Assembly (NCBI GenBank): GCA_933822405.4
Contig: CAKOGP040000114.1
Location: forward strand, 1-64,000
Direction: 5' to 3'
Length of the DNA stretch: 64,000 nt
DNA from: Cylindrotheca closterium
Taxonomy: Eukaryota > Bacillariophyta > Bacillariophyceae > Bacillariales > Bacillariaceae
Under the pieces are notes generated by a model. It had not been told where the DNA came from. It was given only the letters and a program-made list of their open reading frames with translations, and did no database searches. This document shows positions 1 through 11,367 of this stretch, piece after piece (the stretch's first letter is position 1; each line of letters opens with the position of its first letter). Position numbers and translations under genes: made by a program.

Positions 1-1997
1 GCTGCAAGTCATTCCAATTCGGGTCTTTTCGCAGGCTTTCCTCCAGCTTCGTACTTTGTACGTTCACTTTCCTACGGTGGTCATTTGAAGTATTCATGAC
101 CACCGGAATCTGGAATTCTTCTTCTCTCTTTCTTTTGTAACCTTTCTATACGGTCAGCTGGGTAGAGTTCAGATCATGATTGCAAACCTGAAAAAAAAGA
201 GTCGTAGAACGATTGATTGAGAAGATGACGATTGGTTTGCAACCAATATATTTGGGAGATGAAGAAGATTCAGGTCTATTATAGTTGTATGGGTGGTGTC
301 CTCAGTCATGAAAGTGGGTTCTGCATTAATCGCAAGAATCCCACCACCTTATTGATGATGTTCTGAATCATCTGAAGAACATAATTCCCTCCAGGAATTC
401 AAAAACGATCACAATCCTAATGGCCAAATCAGCCATCATCGATTCGTTGTATATTGCCTTGTAAGTAGATGGTTGATTGCCGATTCGTCCTGGCCGTTAA
501 AAAGTAGATGAATTGGAAGGCAAAGGATGATGGTTGTCGTGTGGTTTATTGTCTGAAATCACGAAACATTTCCAATGCATAGCTGAAGAATGTGAGCAGA
601 AGAACAAGTTTGGGTCAAAGTGGAGGAGCAAGAACTCGGCGCATTGAATTTTGAGGCAGAGCAGGGTTTAGGGAAGGTTCTGCACAATGTCTGTCGTGAG
701 TGGGAGAGGCCGTTAATTGTCAACATAGACTCATAGACATGGTGATATGATGAGTGAGTTGGGAACGGAATATGGACAGACAATCTAGTAAATTGTAAGA
801 CGACTAACTTGATCCTGACAATAACGATACCGGTATAGTGGAAATAATATCAACAATTTTATGGAAAGCACCGCCGCCTTCTTCAAGACACTGGCTTCAT
901 AGGGGGGGGGGGATTTAGGGTATATAATAGCAGCCTGATTGTTTTGGGAAAGCCACGACTACATACATAATGCAGGACAAAGTCGCAGGACAAAGGCACA
1001 ACCTTACATAGTATCACACCGTTAAGTAAAAGGAATCTCAACGGGAAAAAAAGATACCGTATGTACGACCGTCGGTGCTATTAAATTATTATGGAAACCT
1101 GACGCATGTATGACGAGGACAACGAAGGTAACAATCCATGAATGTTTGATGTGATAATCAATGCGTCTGAACCGCCTACAGCATTGAAAGCATGTCCAAG
1201 CACCTCTAAGCCAATAATAAAATCTACTATCCCTGCATTTCGCAGAATAAATCGAAACTCGGAGGCTCACCGCACCGCGATTTTTTGTGCCTTCGAATAC
1301 TTCAAGATCGGAAGCATGAAAGTGATGTCAGTGGAAAGACGGCAGCCCGATCTTGTGTCGAAATCTAACCATTTGGAAAAAAAACAGAACTTCTATATTG
1401 CGTATGTGCATCGACCGCAGGTATCATCAGACTGGCTCGTACTGTACAATGTACATCGTCATGGTAAATCATTTTCAATTTCACGCCCTACACAATGAAC
1501 CAGCCTAGAAGAAGAGATAGGAATGGGTCACAACAAAAGTTATAGAGTCTCTCGGAAAGCAGTGACGTGAGAGTTAGGCCTAAAGCTATATCTGTACCTC
1601 CAAACGGGCTAATCTAGTTCCAAGGTCACTCCAAGGTCATTACACACAATACAGTATCTACCGGTATATATGTCAGCTGTGAGGTATTGAAAAAAATATT
1701 TATGCCAATGAGAACTGCGAAAATGCCGATTTGGCAAATTAGATATAGAAAGCTTCAGAATTTAGGTCATCTCCTCGGGGAATCAATAAGTCCAACAAGC
1801 CCGCACCACCAAAAAGACTGCTGCAATCAATCAACTCAACAAAACCGCGCACGTAGAACAAGAGTATACGGCATTTATTATGACAATACCTCGTTATACA
1901 GTATCCATCACAAGCATTTTATATTTCACACCCAACCGACCGCAAACAACCGCAGCCACCCATCAAGGAAATTGCTGAAGATACTATTGGGTTGAAT
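1..1997. other. Gene-free stretch upstream of the phosphate cotransporter
   Basis: I see no supportable coding region here: open frames are short, lack recognisable motifs and differ between strands. The stretch contains a run of 11 G at 902-912 and two copies of the palindrome TACCGGTA (828-835 and 1659-1666). The last few hundred bases presumably hold the promoter and 5-prime UTR of the cotransporter gene. Confidence 0.5.
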
Positions 1998-3909
1998 ATG
2001 AGTTCTCCTGTCTCCTCTGAAAGCCACATTGAAAGAAGCGTAAGTATTGTTGCCTGGTGTAAATAGAGATTGTTGCTTCGTTACTGTTTTTCTAACGCCA
2101 CAATGGAATGAAAACTTATATGTATAGATTCAAATCGAAAAAGCCATTCAAAAGAACAATGGTGGTTCCAATTTTGATTCAAATCTAGAGGCAATCAATA
2201 ATGAGTTTTCTGGTGTCGAATTGAATTCAGGTGGAACGCAAGCCACTTGGGGAGAACTCTGCCATGGCTGCTGTTCGAAATCACCAACTGAATGGGCACA
2301 TGCTCTCATGGCATGTGCTGTAGCCATCTTCTTTCTCTATTTCTTCTTGGTCGGACTCGACCTCTTGGGGACTGGGGCCAAGGTTATGAGTGCATGTACG
2401 GCGGGAGCTCTGTTTGGGGACGACATGAATCCTGTAGCAGGACTAATGGTGGGCATTGTTGCCACTGTCTTGTTGCAATCTTCTTCTACTACCACTTCTA
2501 TTGTGGTTGCTATGGTGGGAGCTGATACTGTATCCGTCAGGCAAGGGATCTATATGATTATGGGTGCCAATGTTGGTACTTCTGTCACCAACACACTTGT
2601 TGCATTGGGACATATGGGGGATGGAGATCAACTCGAGCGTGCTTTTGCCGCAGCCACAATCCATGACATGTTCAACTTTTTGTCAGTCGGTATCTTGATG
2701 CCGATTGAAGTTGTTACTGGCATCTTGTTCCATCTTACTGAGATAATCATTAAAGACTTCAGGTCAAAAGATGGGGAACAGTGGGAGGCTCCTGTCAAGC
2801 GATTGGTGTCGCCGCTTGTCAAACGAGTTATTATTGCCAACAACAATGTCACCGCGAGCACTGCCAGTAATCTAGCTACATGTGGTACCTTCTATCCCAA
2901 AAATGGTACACTAGCGTGCGAAGACTACAACGATCCACTCTCATGCAGGCCAGGACTAATCAGATGTGAAACGAAGGGTGATGTACCCTACTGCCCTGCA
3001 TTCTTTGATCCAGAAGCCACGGAAGCTGCAGACCTGACTGCTGGACTGTGCGCTTTTATTATCGGTCTTATCATCCTATTCATATGTCTCCTTTCTTTGA
3101 TCAAGATTCTTCAAGGTATGCTCATGGGCTCATCGGCAAAAATGCTCTACAAAGCCACTAGTATCAATGGATACTTGTCAATATTAATTGGAACTGGAAT
3201 TACCATGTTGGTCCAATCCTCTTCCATTACTACGTCGGTCCTTACGCCACTGATCGGATTGGGAGCGATGCAACTAGAACAAATGCTGCCGCTTACCTTG
3301 GGTGCCAACCTTGGAACTACCTTGACTGCTGTTCTGGCTGCTTTGCTCACGAAGCCAATCGCCATGCAAGTCGCACTAGCTCATTTGATCTTCAACGTGG
3401 CGGGAATCCTCATTTGGTACCCAATTCCTTTCATGAGAAGCGTTCCACTTGGGGCCGCCAGGCGATTGGGTAGACTCACTCGCATTTGGCGTGGATTCCC
3501 CATTCTGTATCTATTCGTCACCTTCATTGCGATTCCATTTGGCATCTTGGCTATTTCCTTTCTATTCACGACTGGAAATAAGGGAATGACTGCTTTGGGA
3601 ATCATCATTGTCGCCATTTTGCTTACTTCATTGGGATCCACGATCTTTTTCTGCAAGTTCCGGGGTGGAAGTGACAAATGCATGGATTTCATGATGGAGC
3701 GTGAAAAAGGTAATGTGACATTAAAGGAGCTTCCTGACGACATGGAATACTTGAAGTCGGAGATCAAAAGTCTAAGAGAACACACTGGTGAGTTGCAATC
3801 TGAGATTCTTCGTCTACAAGAATTCAGTGCTGGTACGCCGCTTATTGTCCGGGACAAAAATGAGGAACCAGAAACCACCATAACGTGGGTGGACGATGAT
3901 GAATTTTAG
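1998..3909 (+). CDS. Sodium-dependent phosphate cotransporter, SLC34/NptA type
   Basis: Predicted Na+/inorganic phosphate symporter of the plasma membrane (or an internal membrane), taking up phosphate. The two-exon model is 1998-2039 and 2128-3909, about 607 aa. The ATG at 1998 is followed by 14 codons, a GTAAGT donor and, after an 88-base intron, an AG acceptor that joins in phase 0. The hallmark is the inverted-repeat signature QSSS followed by TTS: QSSSTTTS near residue 131 and QSSSITTS near residue 376, each in a hydrophobic segment. Several further membrane helices are evident. A Cys-rich, probably extracytosolic loop lies between the two repeats (about residues 265-315), as in animal SLC34 proteins. 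The C-terminal tail is hydrophilic with a short coiled-coil-like stretch and an acidic end. The family call is confident; localisation and affinity cannot be read from the sequence. Confidence 0.93.
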
Positions 3910-4088
3910 TTGTCGAAGCTGTGAGATCTACCAGTTATTGTATTCCTTATTGAACTCTATATAAAATTTTGCACATCATTATCGGTTCAAAATAGCTTAT
4001 TTTTCCTATCCTATAATGAAACTATATTCATCCAAGTCACAGTCAAGGTTTCTTTTATGACAAAATTAGTTTTATTGAGGTGGTCGTG

Positions 4089-6045
4089 CTACCGAGTATC
4101 CCAAAAAATGGTCGAAAATGGCAGCTTCTCAGCACTATACTTGAACTGAGAACTACTGGCGTTCGACTCCCGAATGAGGACTCCAATATCCATATTTACG
4201 CGTGACTTGTAGTAACCATCATTGTCCAGCGGATCCAACAGTATCTTTGCGAGATCCAGTAGACCAGAATAAAAGAGCGTCAACAATCCTACAGCTGGGA
4301 TGCTCCAAATTCCCAACTCGACATACAAAGCAAATGGCGCCAAGAAAAGAAAAGAGTCTACGAGCACTTGCACAAAGTGACAGTAAGCAAGTGGGATGCG
4401 ACCTGCGATCTGCGCGAGGGAGTAGATTTGTTTAGAGCAAATCCAAATCCTTTCCCTACCGAACATTTGAAGGACTTACCAAATCGCCAATTTGGGCATA
4501 GCATGATCGCATAAGGAGCACCTTTTCAAAGAGTACATCACGAACAGCATGATCATTCGGAAGCGTTCGTGCCTTCATGGCATTCAGGCACCTGATCATG
4601 ATCCAAGTGAGACAGGCGTTCTGAGGACCATTCGCTCCATCATTCAGACTGCTTATGATATCGTATTGACTTCCAGTCATGAGACCACGACTTAGCATTC
4701 TACTAATTCCCCTTTTGCTCAATATGATCTTGAATTTATTGGTCGCCCGAGCCCATGCAAACGCATGATACATCCTCGAGTAGTCAGCAACGTCGTTCAA
4801 TAGAGACTCTCCCTCTTTGGTGTACTGCCCATGGTGATCCCGTTCCACCGTGGACGCCAAGAGCAGGCCAATGTCACTAAATTTCCCTTGCATACTTCTC
4901 ATGATCCGATACATTTCTCTCCAAATGCCGTACGCTTGGCTGAGGAAGAAGGTAAGGATGAATGTTGTGATATTCATCAAGTAATGCCAAAGTTTGCTCA
5001 AACCAAGAAATTTTTGAATAATGGGAAGGTTGGAGTCTGGTATCATTCCTATAGCCCATGTCGGTTTGAAGTGGTGTCTCACTAGAGCGATAACACTAGC
5101 CGACAATATCATGTTTAGGGCAGCTGCTTTCCAAGCGTGCTGCAAAACAGTTCCAGACCACCTTCGCCAAAGCCAAAATGGAGACGGTTTGAACTGTCGG
5201 ATGATATCACCGCCATATTTGGTACTGGTGCCCGAAATTCCATCTATAGCCAAATCTATATCTCGTAATTCTTTTTTTATGTCCTTTTCTTCTTTGGTTT
5301 GAAGGCTGTTCATAAAGTGGGAAAAGGCATCCTTATTCAAGCGGAAGGCGGTGACATTTGTTTTGGCCATCACCGTTGCCGCACGCTCCGAGTCGTACAA
5401 AAGTCCCAGTTCACCAATCATGCTTCCCTTAGTCATGGTTCCATATGGAGCCTTGAGCTGCTGACCATCAATGCAAATAGAGCATTCGCCACTTCCCAAA
5501 ACCAACATAAAGTCGGCATCCGTATCCCCCTGTTCCATTATAGTAGTACCTATAGGATACTCCACCTTTTCAAAGGCGTCTACCATTTGCTTCAGCGTCT
5601 TGCTGGGAGCTTCTTCAAACAATACATTGGTCTTGAGTGTGGCCGAAAGGAACTTGGTCTCCTGCCGAGATTTTGGGAAGATTGGTGGTTCGAAATCGAT
5701 AGGATCTTCGTCTATCCCTCTGTTCATTTCAACGTTTACCGAATGACTGGCATCTTCGCTTTCACCCTCATTTTCGTTTGTGATTTCATGCCGGAGTGGA
5801 TCCGAAGATGATCTCAGAACTGCTGGATTGTTCAGCCGCTGCCGAACTGGTGATGTCGAATGTCCATATCTTGAATGCAGCAGCTCTTGTCTATGAGGAA
5901 CCAAAGCTTGACTCGTCTCCAACAGAAAAGGTGAAGCTATTACGAAGAATATTGAGACGGCAACATACTGCAAAGCATTCATGATCGGTCGTACGGTATT
6001 TGGATGGCATACAGTTTGGACTATATTTTGTTGAAGCAAAATCAA
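4089..6045 (-). CDS. Cyclic-nucleotide-binding domain fused to bestrophin-like channel, copy 1
   Basis: Two exons on the minus strand, 6045-4480 and 4409-4089, with a 70-base GT-AG intron. The join gives about 628 aa and is confirmed by collinearity with the intronless copy at 15687. Translation may instead start at 5982, where a cleaner signal peptide begins (MNALQYVAVSIFFVIASPF). A CNB fold follows (about residues 150-270) with a phosphate-binding-cassette-like GELGLLYDSERAATV, keeping the Glu and Arg seen in cAMP-binding proteins. The C-terminal part resembles bestrophins: a membrane segment running into ILTFFLSQAYGIWREMY, then the late helices ending IPAVGLLTLFYSGLLDLAKILLDPL. The expected function is an anion (chloride or bicarbonate) channel gated by a cyclic nucleotide. 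The acidic stretch after DPL is weaker than in copy 2. It is divergent from the globin gene at 6709. Domain calls are by motif recognition; gating and ion choice are inferred. Confidence 0.8.
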
Positions 6046-6708
6046 GATCTTTTTTGTGTCCGATAATAGATTAATTCTAAACGGACAGAATTACAAGGCA
6101 AATTGTGTAATCGACTAGACAGATTGCATTTAAAAAGGCAGTGGCAACTAACAATGGATAGGTAGGCGCAGTGATCTACACTTCGAAGTACATGGCATTC
6201 ACAGCATGTGAAATCAGCAGTAAGAATCCATTCAGCACTTCTGCTGAATGGTCTAGAACAAAGCAAGGAGTCAGTCAAAGGACCCTCACCTGCCTCGTTC
6301 CTCGATCTTCAGCGTGGTGTTGCGTGTGCGAGGGCGACATGATGGGTGATGCTTGCAGCGGGAAAAATTGTTTCTCGATAAGACGCTTTTCTTCAACAAC
6401 ATTATCAGCTGCCCAAACGAGAAGTGCTGGATGCTTGACTTCGCGATTGAGTTCGCAATGAACGTGTTGAAAATGAGTGGTTGGTCGCAAGAAACTGGCG
6501 CTGACATTCTGCATGTTCCTCACCTGGATAGGGCCTTCTCAACACTTATTGTATTTCAGAGAATGACATCATCGTTTGGCTAGAAATCGTATTGGGAAGT
6601 CTGAAGAGAACACTGAGAAGTTGAACATCACATAAACTCTCAATTTCCGATCAACCTTCGTTTTGCTCACAAAACAAACCAAACGATAAAAACAAACCAA
6701 CTGAAACA
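6046..6708. promoter_or_regulatory. Shared intergenic region between channel copy 1 and globin 1
   Basis: These 663 bases separate two divergently transcribed genes and hold no convincing reading frame. The arrangement is repeated, shorter, at 15408-15686 between the second channel and a globin paralog, so a bidirectional promoter is a reasonable inference. A TGACATCA, close to a bZIP/CRE core, occurs near 6563. I found no long sequence conserved with the second copy. Confidence 0.45.
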
Positions 6709-7116
6709 ATGCAATCATACCCAAACGTCCACTTCAAAGATAATATCATCGAACGCATGGGCGGCTCGTCTAGCCTCAACATGTTGGTCGTCTCATTCTG
6801 TGAGAATATCAAAGACGATCCAAGCCTCGCCCAGTACTTTGGAAACTTCGCTTTCAAGGATCTTTCGGTGCTCGAAGAAGAACTTTTGATGGCTGCCTTA
6901 GTGGAGTCAGAGGGCGAAAACGATATTCAATCAAGGCGATCTAGGGTTGCCTTGCGTCATTTCCGATTGTTTGAATCGGGCCTGAATGAACACCACTTCG
7001 ACCGTATTTCGAAGCACTTGAAATACGCACTAGAGGACTGCTGGGCTCCGGAGGACGTGATCCAAGACTGCGGAAGACACTTCGCAGGTCTTAGACCACT
7101 TTTTGAACACCAATAG
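6709..7116 (+). CDS. Truncated-globin-like protein, tandem copy 1
   Basis: 135 aa. The order of motifs matches 2/2 (truncated) hemoglobins: an IIERMGG start (helix A/B), VVSFCENIKDDPSL (helix B and CD corner), a conserved central segment, RHFRLFESGL around the proximal His, then FDRISKHLKYAL and a C-terminal LRPLFEH. The His in RHFRL aligns with the F8 haem ligand, by comparison with the paralog at 14814 (KHVRLGI). The B10 position, usually Tyr or Phe, appears to be Cys. Haem binding is therefore plausible but not proven. The length is typical of a single-domain truncated globin. It is divergent from the channel gene at 4089-6045 and has a tandem copy at 8021 of exactly the same length, with similar 5-prime UTR (CACAAAACAAAC) and 3-prime sequence. 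Possible roles are O2 or NO binding. The family call rests on a by-eye alignment. Confidence 0.72.
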   Translation: MQSYPNVHFKDNIIERMGGSSSLNMLVVSFCENIKDDPSLAQYFGNFAFKDLSVLEEELLMAALVESEGENDIQSRRSRVALRHFRLFESGLNEHHFDRISKHLKYALEDCWAPEDVIQDCGRHFAGLRPLFEHQ

Positions 7117-8020
7117 AAGAATATAGTCACTGAATGAAGAAGAACTGGAGCAGTGTGGTTCCATTTCGTATCCGCCTTTTCTTTGGAGGGGATCCAGCAT
7201 CATCCTTTGAAAACACGATCAAGAAGATACAACAATACGATACAATACAACCGAATAAGAAGTACTACTGTAGAATAATGCAAGAAAATAAGTCAACAAT
7301 GAAGAACTACTATTTTAAAATTAAGGTTTGAAGGGATTTCCTCCCAACAAGAACATCTTCTTCATGAGCGACCCACAGCGTTGCTGTCTCCCAAGGTTAC
7401 AGTGAGTGGTAGCTGCTTCCAGCGTTGTTCTTCCCGTACATCTAGACTGGCTTACGTTTCGACCTACAAAGTTCATTCGACAGATATCGACAGATATTGG
7501 ATAAAGAATCATTTGTCGTCAAGACCAAATTATAATATAGAAACATTGCTTTGGGTGGCATGGTTCGACGACCGCGAACTAATCGTCGGCTGTGCCACCA
7601 ATGGACATATCTTGCAAGCAATCGCCTTGTGGATTAGCTGCACACTGAATGGCTGGCGTTCCTTCTCGAGTACCAGGTAGTCATTGGATAGCTGGTACAC
7701 TCGAGCTCAAAATCACTGGAAATTCGCCAGAAACTGTCAATGACATTCCACAGGTTCTTCCAAGGGATTGGGCCTTTTTGGTATTTATCATATCGGCTTC
7801 CAAATTCCAGCTTCGACATTCTTTTAGGGTGCAGGAAAAGGAACAGAAAGGAAAACGCCATCGCCATGAGAAATATATATATGGAAGAATCGCTTTGGGT
7901 CCGTGCTGGAGAACATTGAGAACGAAGACATCAATGAAATACTTTCAGCTCACATCCACTTCTTCAGCTCACAAAACAAACAAAACATACAGTATAAAAC
8001 GATCCAATCCACCTACTACA
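7117..8020. other. Spacer between the tandem globin genes
   Basis: I find no separate gene here. An open frame runs in from 7649 into globin 2, but similarity to globin 1 begins only at the ATG at 8021, so the upstream part is treated as 5-prime UTR or promoter. Sequence just before both ATGs (ctcacaaaacaaac) and after both stops (caagaagatacaa) is shared, which shows that the duplicated unit included flanking sequence. Confidence 0.5.
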
Positions 8021-8428
8021 ATGCCATCCAATCCAAATGTCCACTTCAAAGATAACATCATCGAGCGCATGGGTGGCTCATCCAACCTCAACATGCTGGT
8101 CGTCTCATTCTGTGAGAGTATCAAGGAAGATCCAAGCCTCTCCGAGTTCTTTGGAAACTTCGCTTTCAAAGATCTTTCGGTCCTTGAGGAAGAGCTGCTG
8201 ATGGCTGCCTTAGTTGAACCAGAGGGCGAAAACGAGATTCAATCAAGACGATCCAGGGTTGCCTTGCGTCACTACCAATTGTTCCAATCGGGACTCAATG
8301 AACGTCACTTTGACGTTCTTTCGAAGCACCTGAAATTCGCACTAGAGGAAAGCTGGGTTTCGGAGGATGTGATCCAAGACTGCGAGAGACATTTCGCAAG
8401 TCTTAGACCAATTTTCGAGCATGCATAG
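8021..8428 (+). CDS. Truncated-globin-like protein, tandem copy 2
   Basis: 135 aa, same length as the gene at 6709 and clearly its tandem duplicate. I chose the ATG at 8021 because the alignment with copy 1 starts there; the open frame continues upstream to 7649 without similarity. It keeps the IIERMGG start, the Cys at the B10-like position (SFCESI), the putative proximal His in RHYQLFQSGL and the LRPIFEH end. Most differences are conservative and the frame is intact, which suggests purifying selection on both copies. Expected to be a cytosolic haem protein binding O2 or NO. It shares strand and probably regulation with copy 1. Confidence in the globin call is the same as for copy 1; the call of a paralogous gene pair is near certain. 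Confidence 0.72.
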   Translation: MPSNPNVHFKDNIIERMGGSSNLNMLVVSFCESIKEDPSLSEFFGNFAFKDLSVLEEELLMAALVEPEGENEIQSRRSRVALRHYQLFQSGLNERHFDVLSKHLKFALEESWVSEDVIQDCERHFASLRPIFEHA

Positions 8429-8677
8429 ACAAATAGTGAATGGAGGTGGCTGGGAGCAGCGTGTATCCATTTTGAACAAATGATCACTGCTTTTTTCAAG
8501 AAGATACAATACTATACAATAAAATACGAAATACTAATAAATCAACGAGCAAAAAATTCATTTATTGCATCAATACCGCTGCGATAACAATAGTCGTAGA
8601 GCCACATAAAGTCTAAAGTTGTTTACACCTGTTCATTACTTCTCTATCGATATGTTTGAATGATTCTAAAGTGGTGT

Positions 8678-10447
8678 TCATAAGAGTTTGAGGTAGCGCT
8701 GCAATAAGACCAACGATGGTGGCATGTCTTGAGTGGCCACTTGGTCTATTAGGATTTTCTTCAGTTCACTTTCCAATACAAATATGGTCTGCAACGGAGG
8801 TTTCTCCCCAAAGATAGCCCGCATGTTCGTGTTGTTTACAGCATGTTTCGGTCCAAGGGGGCTGTCTCCCAAGGTAGCATTCTTCTCCTGTTGATATCGC
8901 AACGAGTTTTCGACATCCAAGTCATCGGGAAACCGTCGACGTGTTGCCAACCAAATATCCCTGCAGTCTTCAAGGATCGGTTCGAATGCAGCTGTGGTAC
9001 GAACTCCTCGAGCATTCGGATGAAAGCATCCAATGGCAACGTCGAGTGCAGGAGCCAGCGTGGATTCTTCCTTCACAACAATGTGCATGAGTATCCTTCC
9101 TGCCGCACCTCGGTTATTGACAATAAGGTTCAGAGCTTTATCGCCTCCAACCCGGTGCCGTCCAATGTATTGCCACAATCGGCGTTCCCCAAGGCCCATT
9201 GGTGGCGCACGCGAACCATTAAACCATTTGGATGGGAACTTAACGTGTTGACTGACAAGCGATTGCCAAAGAGTTCCTGCTCCTTGTGCGTGAAGATATC
9301 CTGGGTCTTTTAGCAACAATCTATACTCTTTGGTGAAAGGAGATACTACGCTCTGGGCGAGATCACCGGGCATTGGCATTGGCTTAACTACCAGAGGGAA
9401 GCCCGGTTCTTTCTTTTTCACTTTCTTGGCTTGTTTTGGCTTAATCGGCGATTCTGTTTTCTTCCGAATGGGTGCCACTGGCTCTACCTCGGTCGAGAAT
9501 TGACTAGCCAGGAAATCTAGTGCATCGGATTCGGCTGCGCTGATTGCCGATTGGTTGCGACTCAATGGGTACGACTTGGGAGGAGATTGGGGCTTGGATG
9601 TGCTGGAGGTATTTACCCGGGAGGGAGATGTCTGGGTGTTTGTCCTTGGTGGAGCGTAGGATGACATTGGTGTTCCCGACATGAACATTGCATATGCTGC
9701 GTCTGCCACTCCAGGTTCCTTCGAAGCGGTCGTTCTGTGTGATTCGATTGATGGAATGTCATTCATTATTGATTGCTGTGGCAGCTTTTTCTCTCCTAAA
9801 TTTATCGACCGTTTTGGTGGTCGATCAATGTACGCGTCGGGGGACGATGAAAGCTTCGATGCCCTGCTCTCGTTGCTACTAAAGTGCCCCTGAGGTGTCT
9901 TTGTGAAAACATTGTCCTGATTCGAGAATTCGGCCCATTTTCCATCATTGTTGACGTCAACAAAGGAGAAATGAGATGGCGTGGCTTTTTCTATTCCCCA
10001 GACATTGTAATCGTCTTGCTCATCCTCATCTTCCGTGTCAGAAAAGTACGCACTGTTGTTGTATTCTCTAGATCGACCAGGTGTACTCTGGGGTGATGCC
10101 ATGTACCGAGCTTCTTGTTGAATCAGCTCTTCTTGTTCTTTTAGTAGTTGTGCCTTGAGCATAGCAGCACCTTGAAGTATCTCATTATCAGTGATATCGG
10201 TGGGTGTTGTTCGTTCTCGATCAACATCTGTCACCGATAATGACAAGGAGGAAGTCGATTGTGACAGGCTCGGAATATCGTTTGGAACATCGTATGCTGC
10301 TGGTTCATCTCGTTGTTCAGTGGCCGGGGCTCTAATTTGCTTTGGAGGTGATGCGCGGAGATAGCTCATATCTTTGTTCCACGGCTTTGTATTGTCGTTG
10401 TTTGTTCTAATCGTTGGCTCCACAAATTGACTTGCCCAGTGTTCCAT
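8678..10447 (-). CDS. Unknown protein with disordered N-terminus and conserved-looking C-terminal domain
   Basis: 589 aa, single exon. I do not recognise the family. About the first 370 residues are polar, rich in Ser, Thr, Asp, Pro and Gln, and probably disordered, with an acidic patch (DTEDEDEQDDYNVWG) and a basic stretch (KPKQAKKVKKKEP). From about residue 380 the composition changes to that of a folded domain: PGYLHAQGAGTLWQSLVSQH, then WQYIGRHRVGGDKALNLIVN, FEPILEDCRDIWLATRRRFP, and a hydrophobic C-terminal helix QTIFVLESELKKILIDQ. There is no signal peptide or membrane segment, so it is probably cytosolic or nuclear. It converges on the globin 2 gene with about 250 bases between the stops. 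The length and the folded C-terminus make a real gene very likely; the function is unknown. Confidence 0.8.
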   Translation of the reverse strand: MEHWASQFVEPTIRTNNDNTKPWNKDMSYLRASPPKQIRAPATEQRDEPAAYDVPNDIPSLSQSTSSLSLSVTDVDRERTTPTDITDNEILQGAAMLKAQLLKEQEELIQQEARYMASPQSTPGRSREYNNSAYFSDTEDEDEQDDYNVWGIEKATPSHFSFVDVNNDGKWAEFSNQDNVFTKTPQGHFSSNESRASKLSSSPDAYIDRPPKRSINLGEKKLPQQSIMNDIPSIESHRTTASKEPGVADAAYAMFMSGTPMSSYAPPRTNTQTSPSRVNTSSTSKPQSPPKSYPLSRNQSAISAAESDALDFLASQFSTEVEPVAPIRKKTESPIKPKQAKKVKKKEPGFPLVVKPMPMPGDLAQSVVSPFTKEYRLLLKDPGYLHAQGAGTLWQSLVSQHVKFPSKWFNGSRAPPMGLGERRLWQYIGRHRVGGDKALNLIVNNRGAAGRILMHIVVKEESTLAPALDVAIGCFHPNARGVRTTAAFEPILEDCRDIWLATRRRFPDDLDVENSLRYQQEKNATLGDSPLGPKHAVNNTNMRAIFGEKPPLQTIFVLESELKKILIDQVATQDMPPSLVLLQRYLKLL

Positions 10448-11367
10448 AGTCTGTTCTTCTTAATAAGGACGACGGCGATGACTGCTGATGGAAAGGTTTG
10501 CTTCAAAAACTGGTTTGCTACCAATATAGTCTGACAGCTACTTTGCCGGCTACAAGGCGATGTTGAGTTTGCGAAAGAAAGGAAACTCTAGCTTTGTTCT
10601 CTAATGATAATGATGATAATGATAATGACAGATGTGTGCTGCACTGCGAATATGCCAAAAAGTCTGAAGTCTTCCACTATACCCTGCAGTGTCTGAGAAC
10701 GTCAGCAAGTCGTATTCCAGGCTTCCGTTAAATTCCGGGATCGTTGCCTATGTGGAACGTCGCTAGGCTAAAACACTTAGGATTGGGCGATCCGGGAGTT
10801 GCTCGCGTGCGTTTCAATAGCAATAGACTAAATACGTGTGTGAAGATAAATATGAGTCTAAATCCGCACTGTACTTAGGCACATAAAATGACCGTTGACA
10901 AACTACCATTTTCGACCAGTTCGATTGAAAATCAACTCGTGTCGCAGTGCACCTCCGGCGGATCCTCGCGTCTATTTGGAATACCGGTACGAAAGATAAT
11001 ACTGTAGCGAGCAGCGAGAGAAGTGGTGTATTATTACTGCTTATTAGACTATCTGCAAAGTGCGTTTGTCTACATTGCCCACTCCATAGCGCTCCTAACA
11101 CGCTAACGTTTGACATCCAAAATAACCCCCTTGCATCATGGTACCACTTGGAAAAGGACCGCATCACAACCAGCGCATCCTCTCCTGGAGCTCCAGCAGG
11201 AAGTCGTCAAAATCTTCTAATTTTCTAATTTGCACATCCGTCCCAGTTGATCAATGGCTGCGATGGATTGTTTGATTAATGCTGAACCATGAATGAATGA
11301 ATCGATCAATCAATCAATCAAGGAATGATTGAATGAATTGATCATCTTGGCCCAACCAAAAAATGTC
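10448..11367. other. Gene-free stretch with tetranucleotide repeats
   Basis: No convincing reading frame. Contains a short gat/aat-rich run at about 10605-10630, one TACCGGTA at 10982-10989 and a degenerate GAAT/ATCA tetranucleotide tract at about 11290-11345 that lies just beyond the stop codon of the next gene. Confidence 0.5.

Noticed and set aside
7649..8020. N-terminal extension of globin 2 in the same open frame
   Set aside because: No similarity to globin 1 before the ATG at 8021, while the matching part of globin 1 is untranslated and both ATGs share flanking sequence.
10814..11228. Open frames on both strands in the 10.8-11.2 kb intergenic region
   Set aside because: Short, mutually overlapping, no motif and no splice-linked partner.
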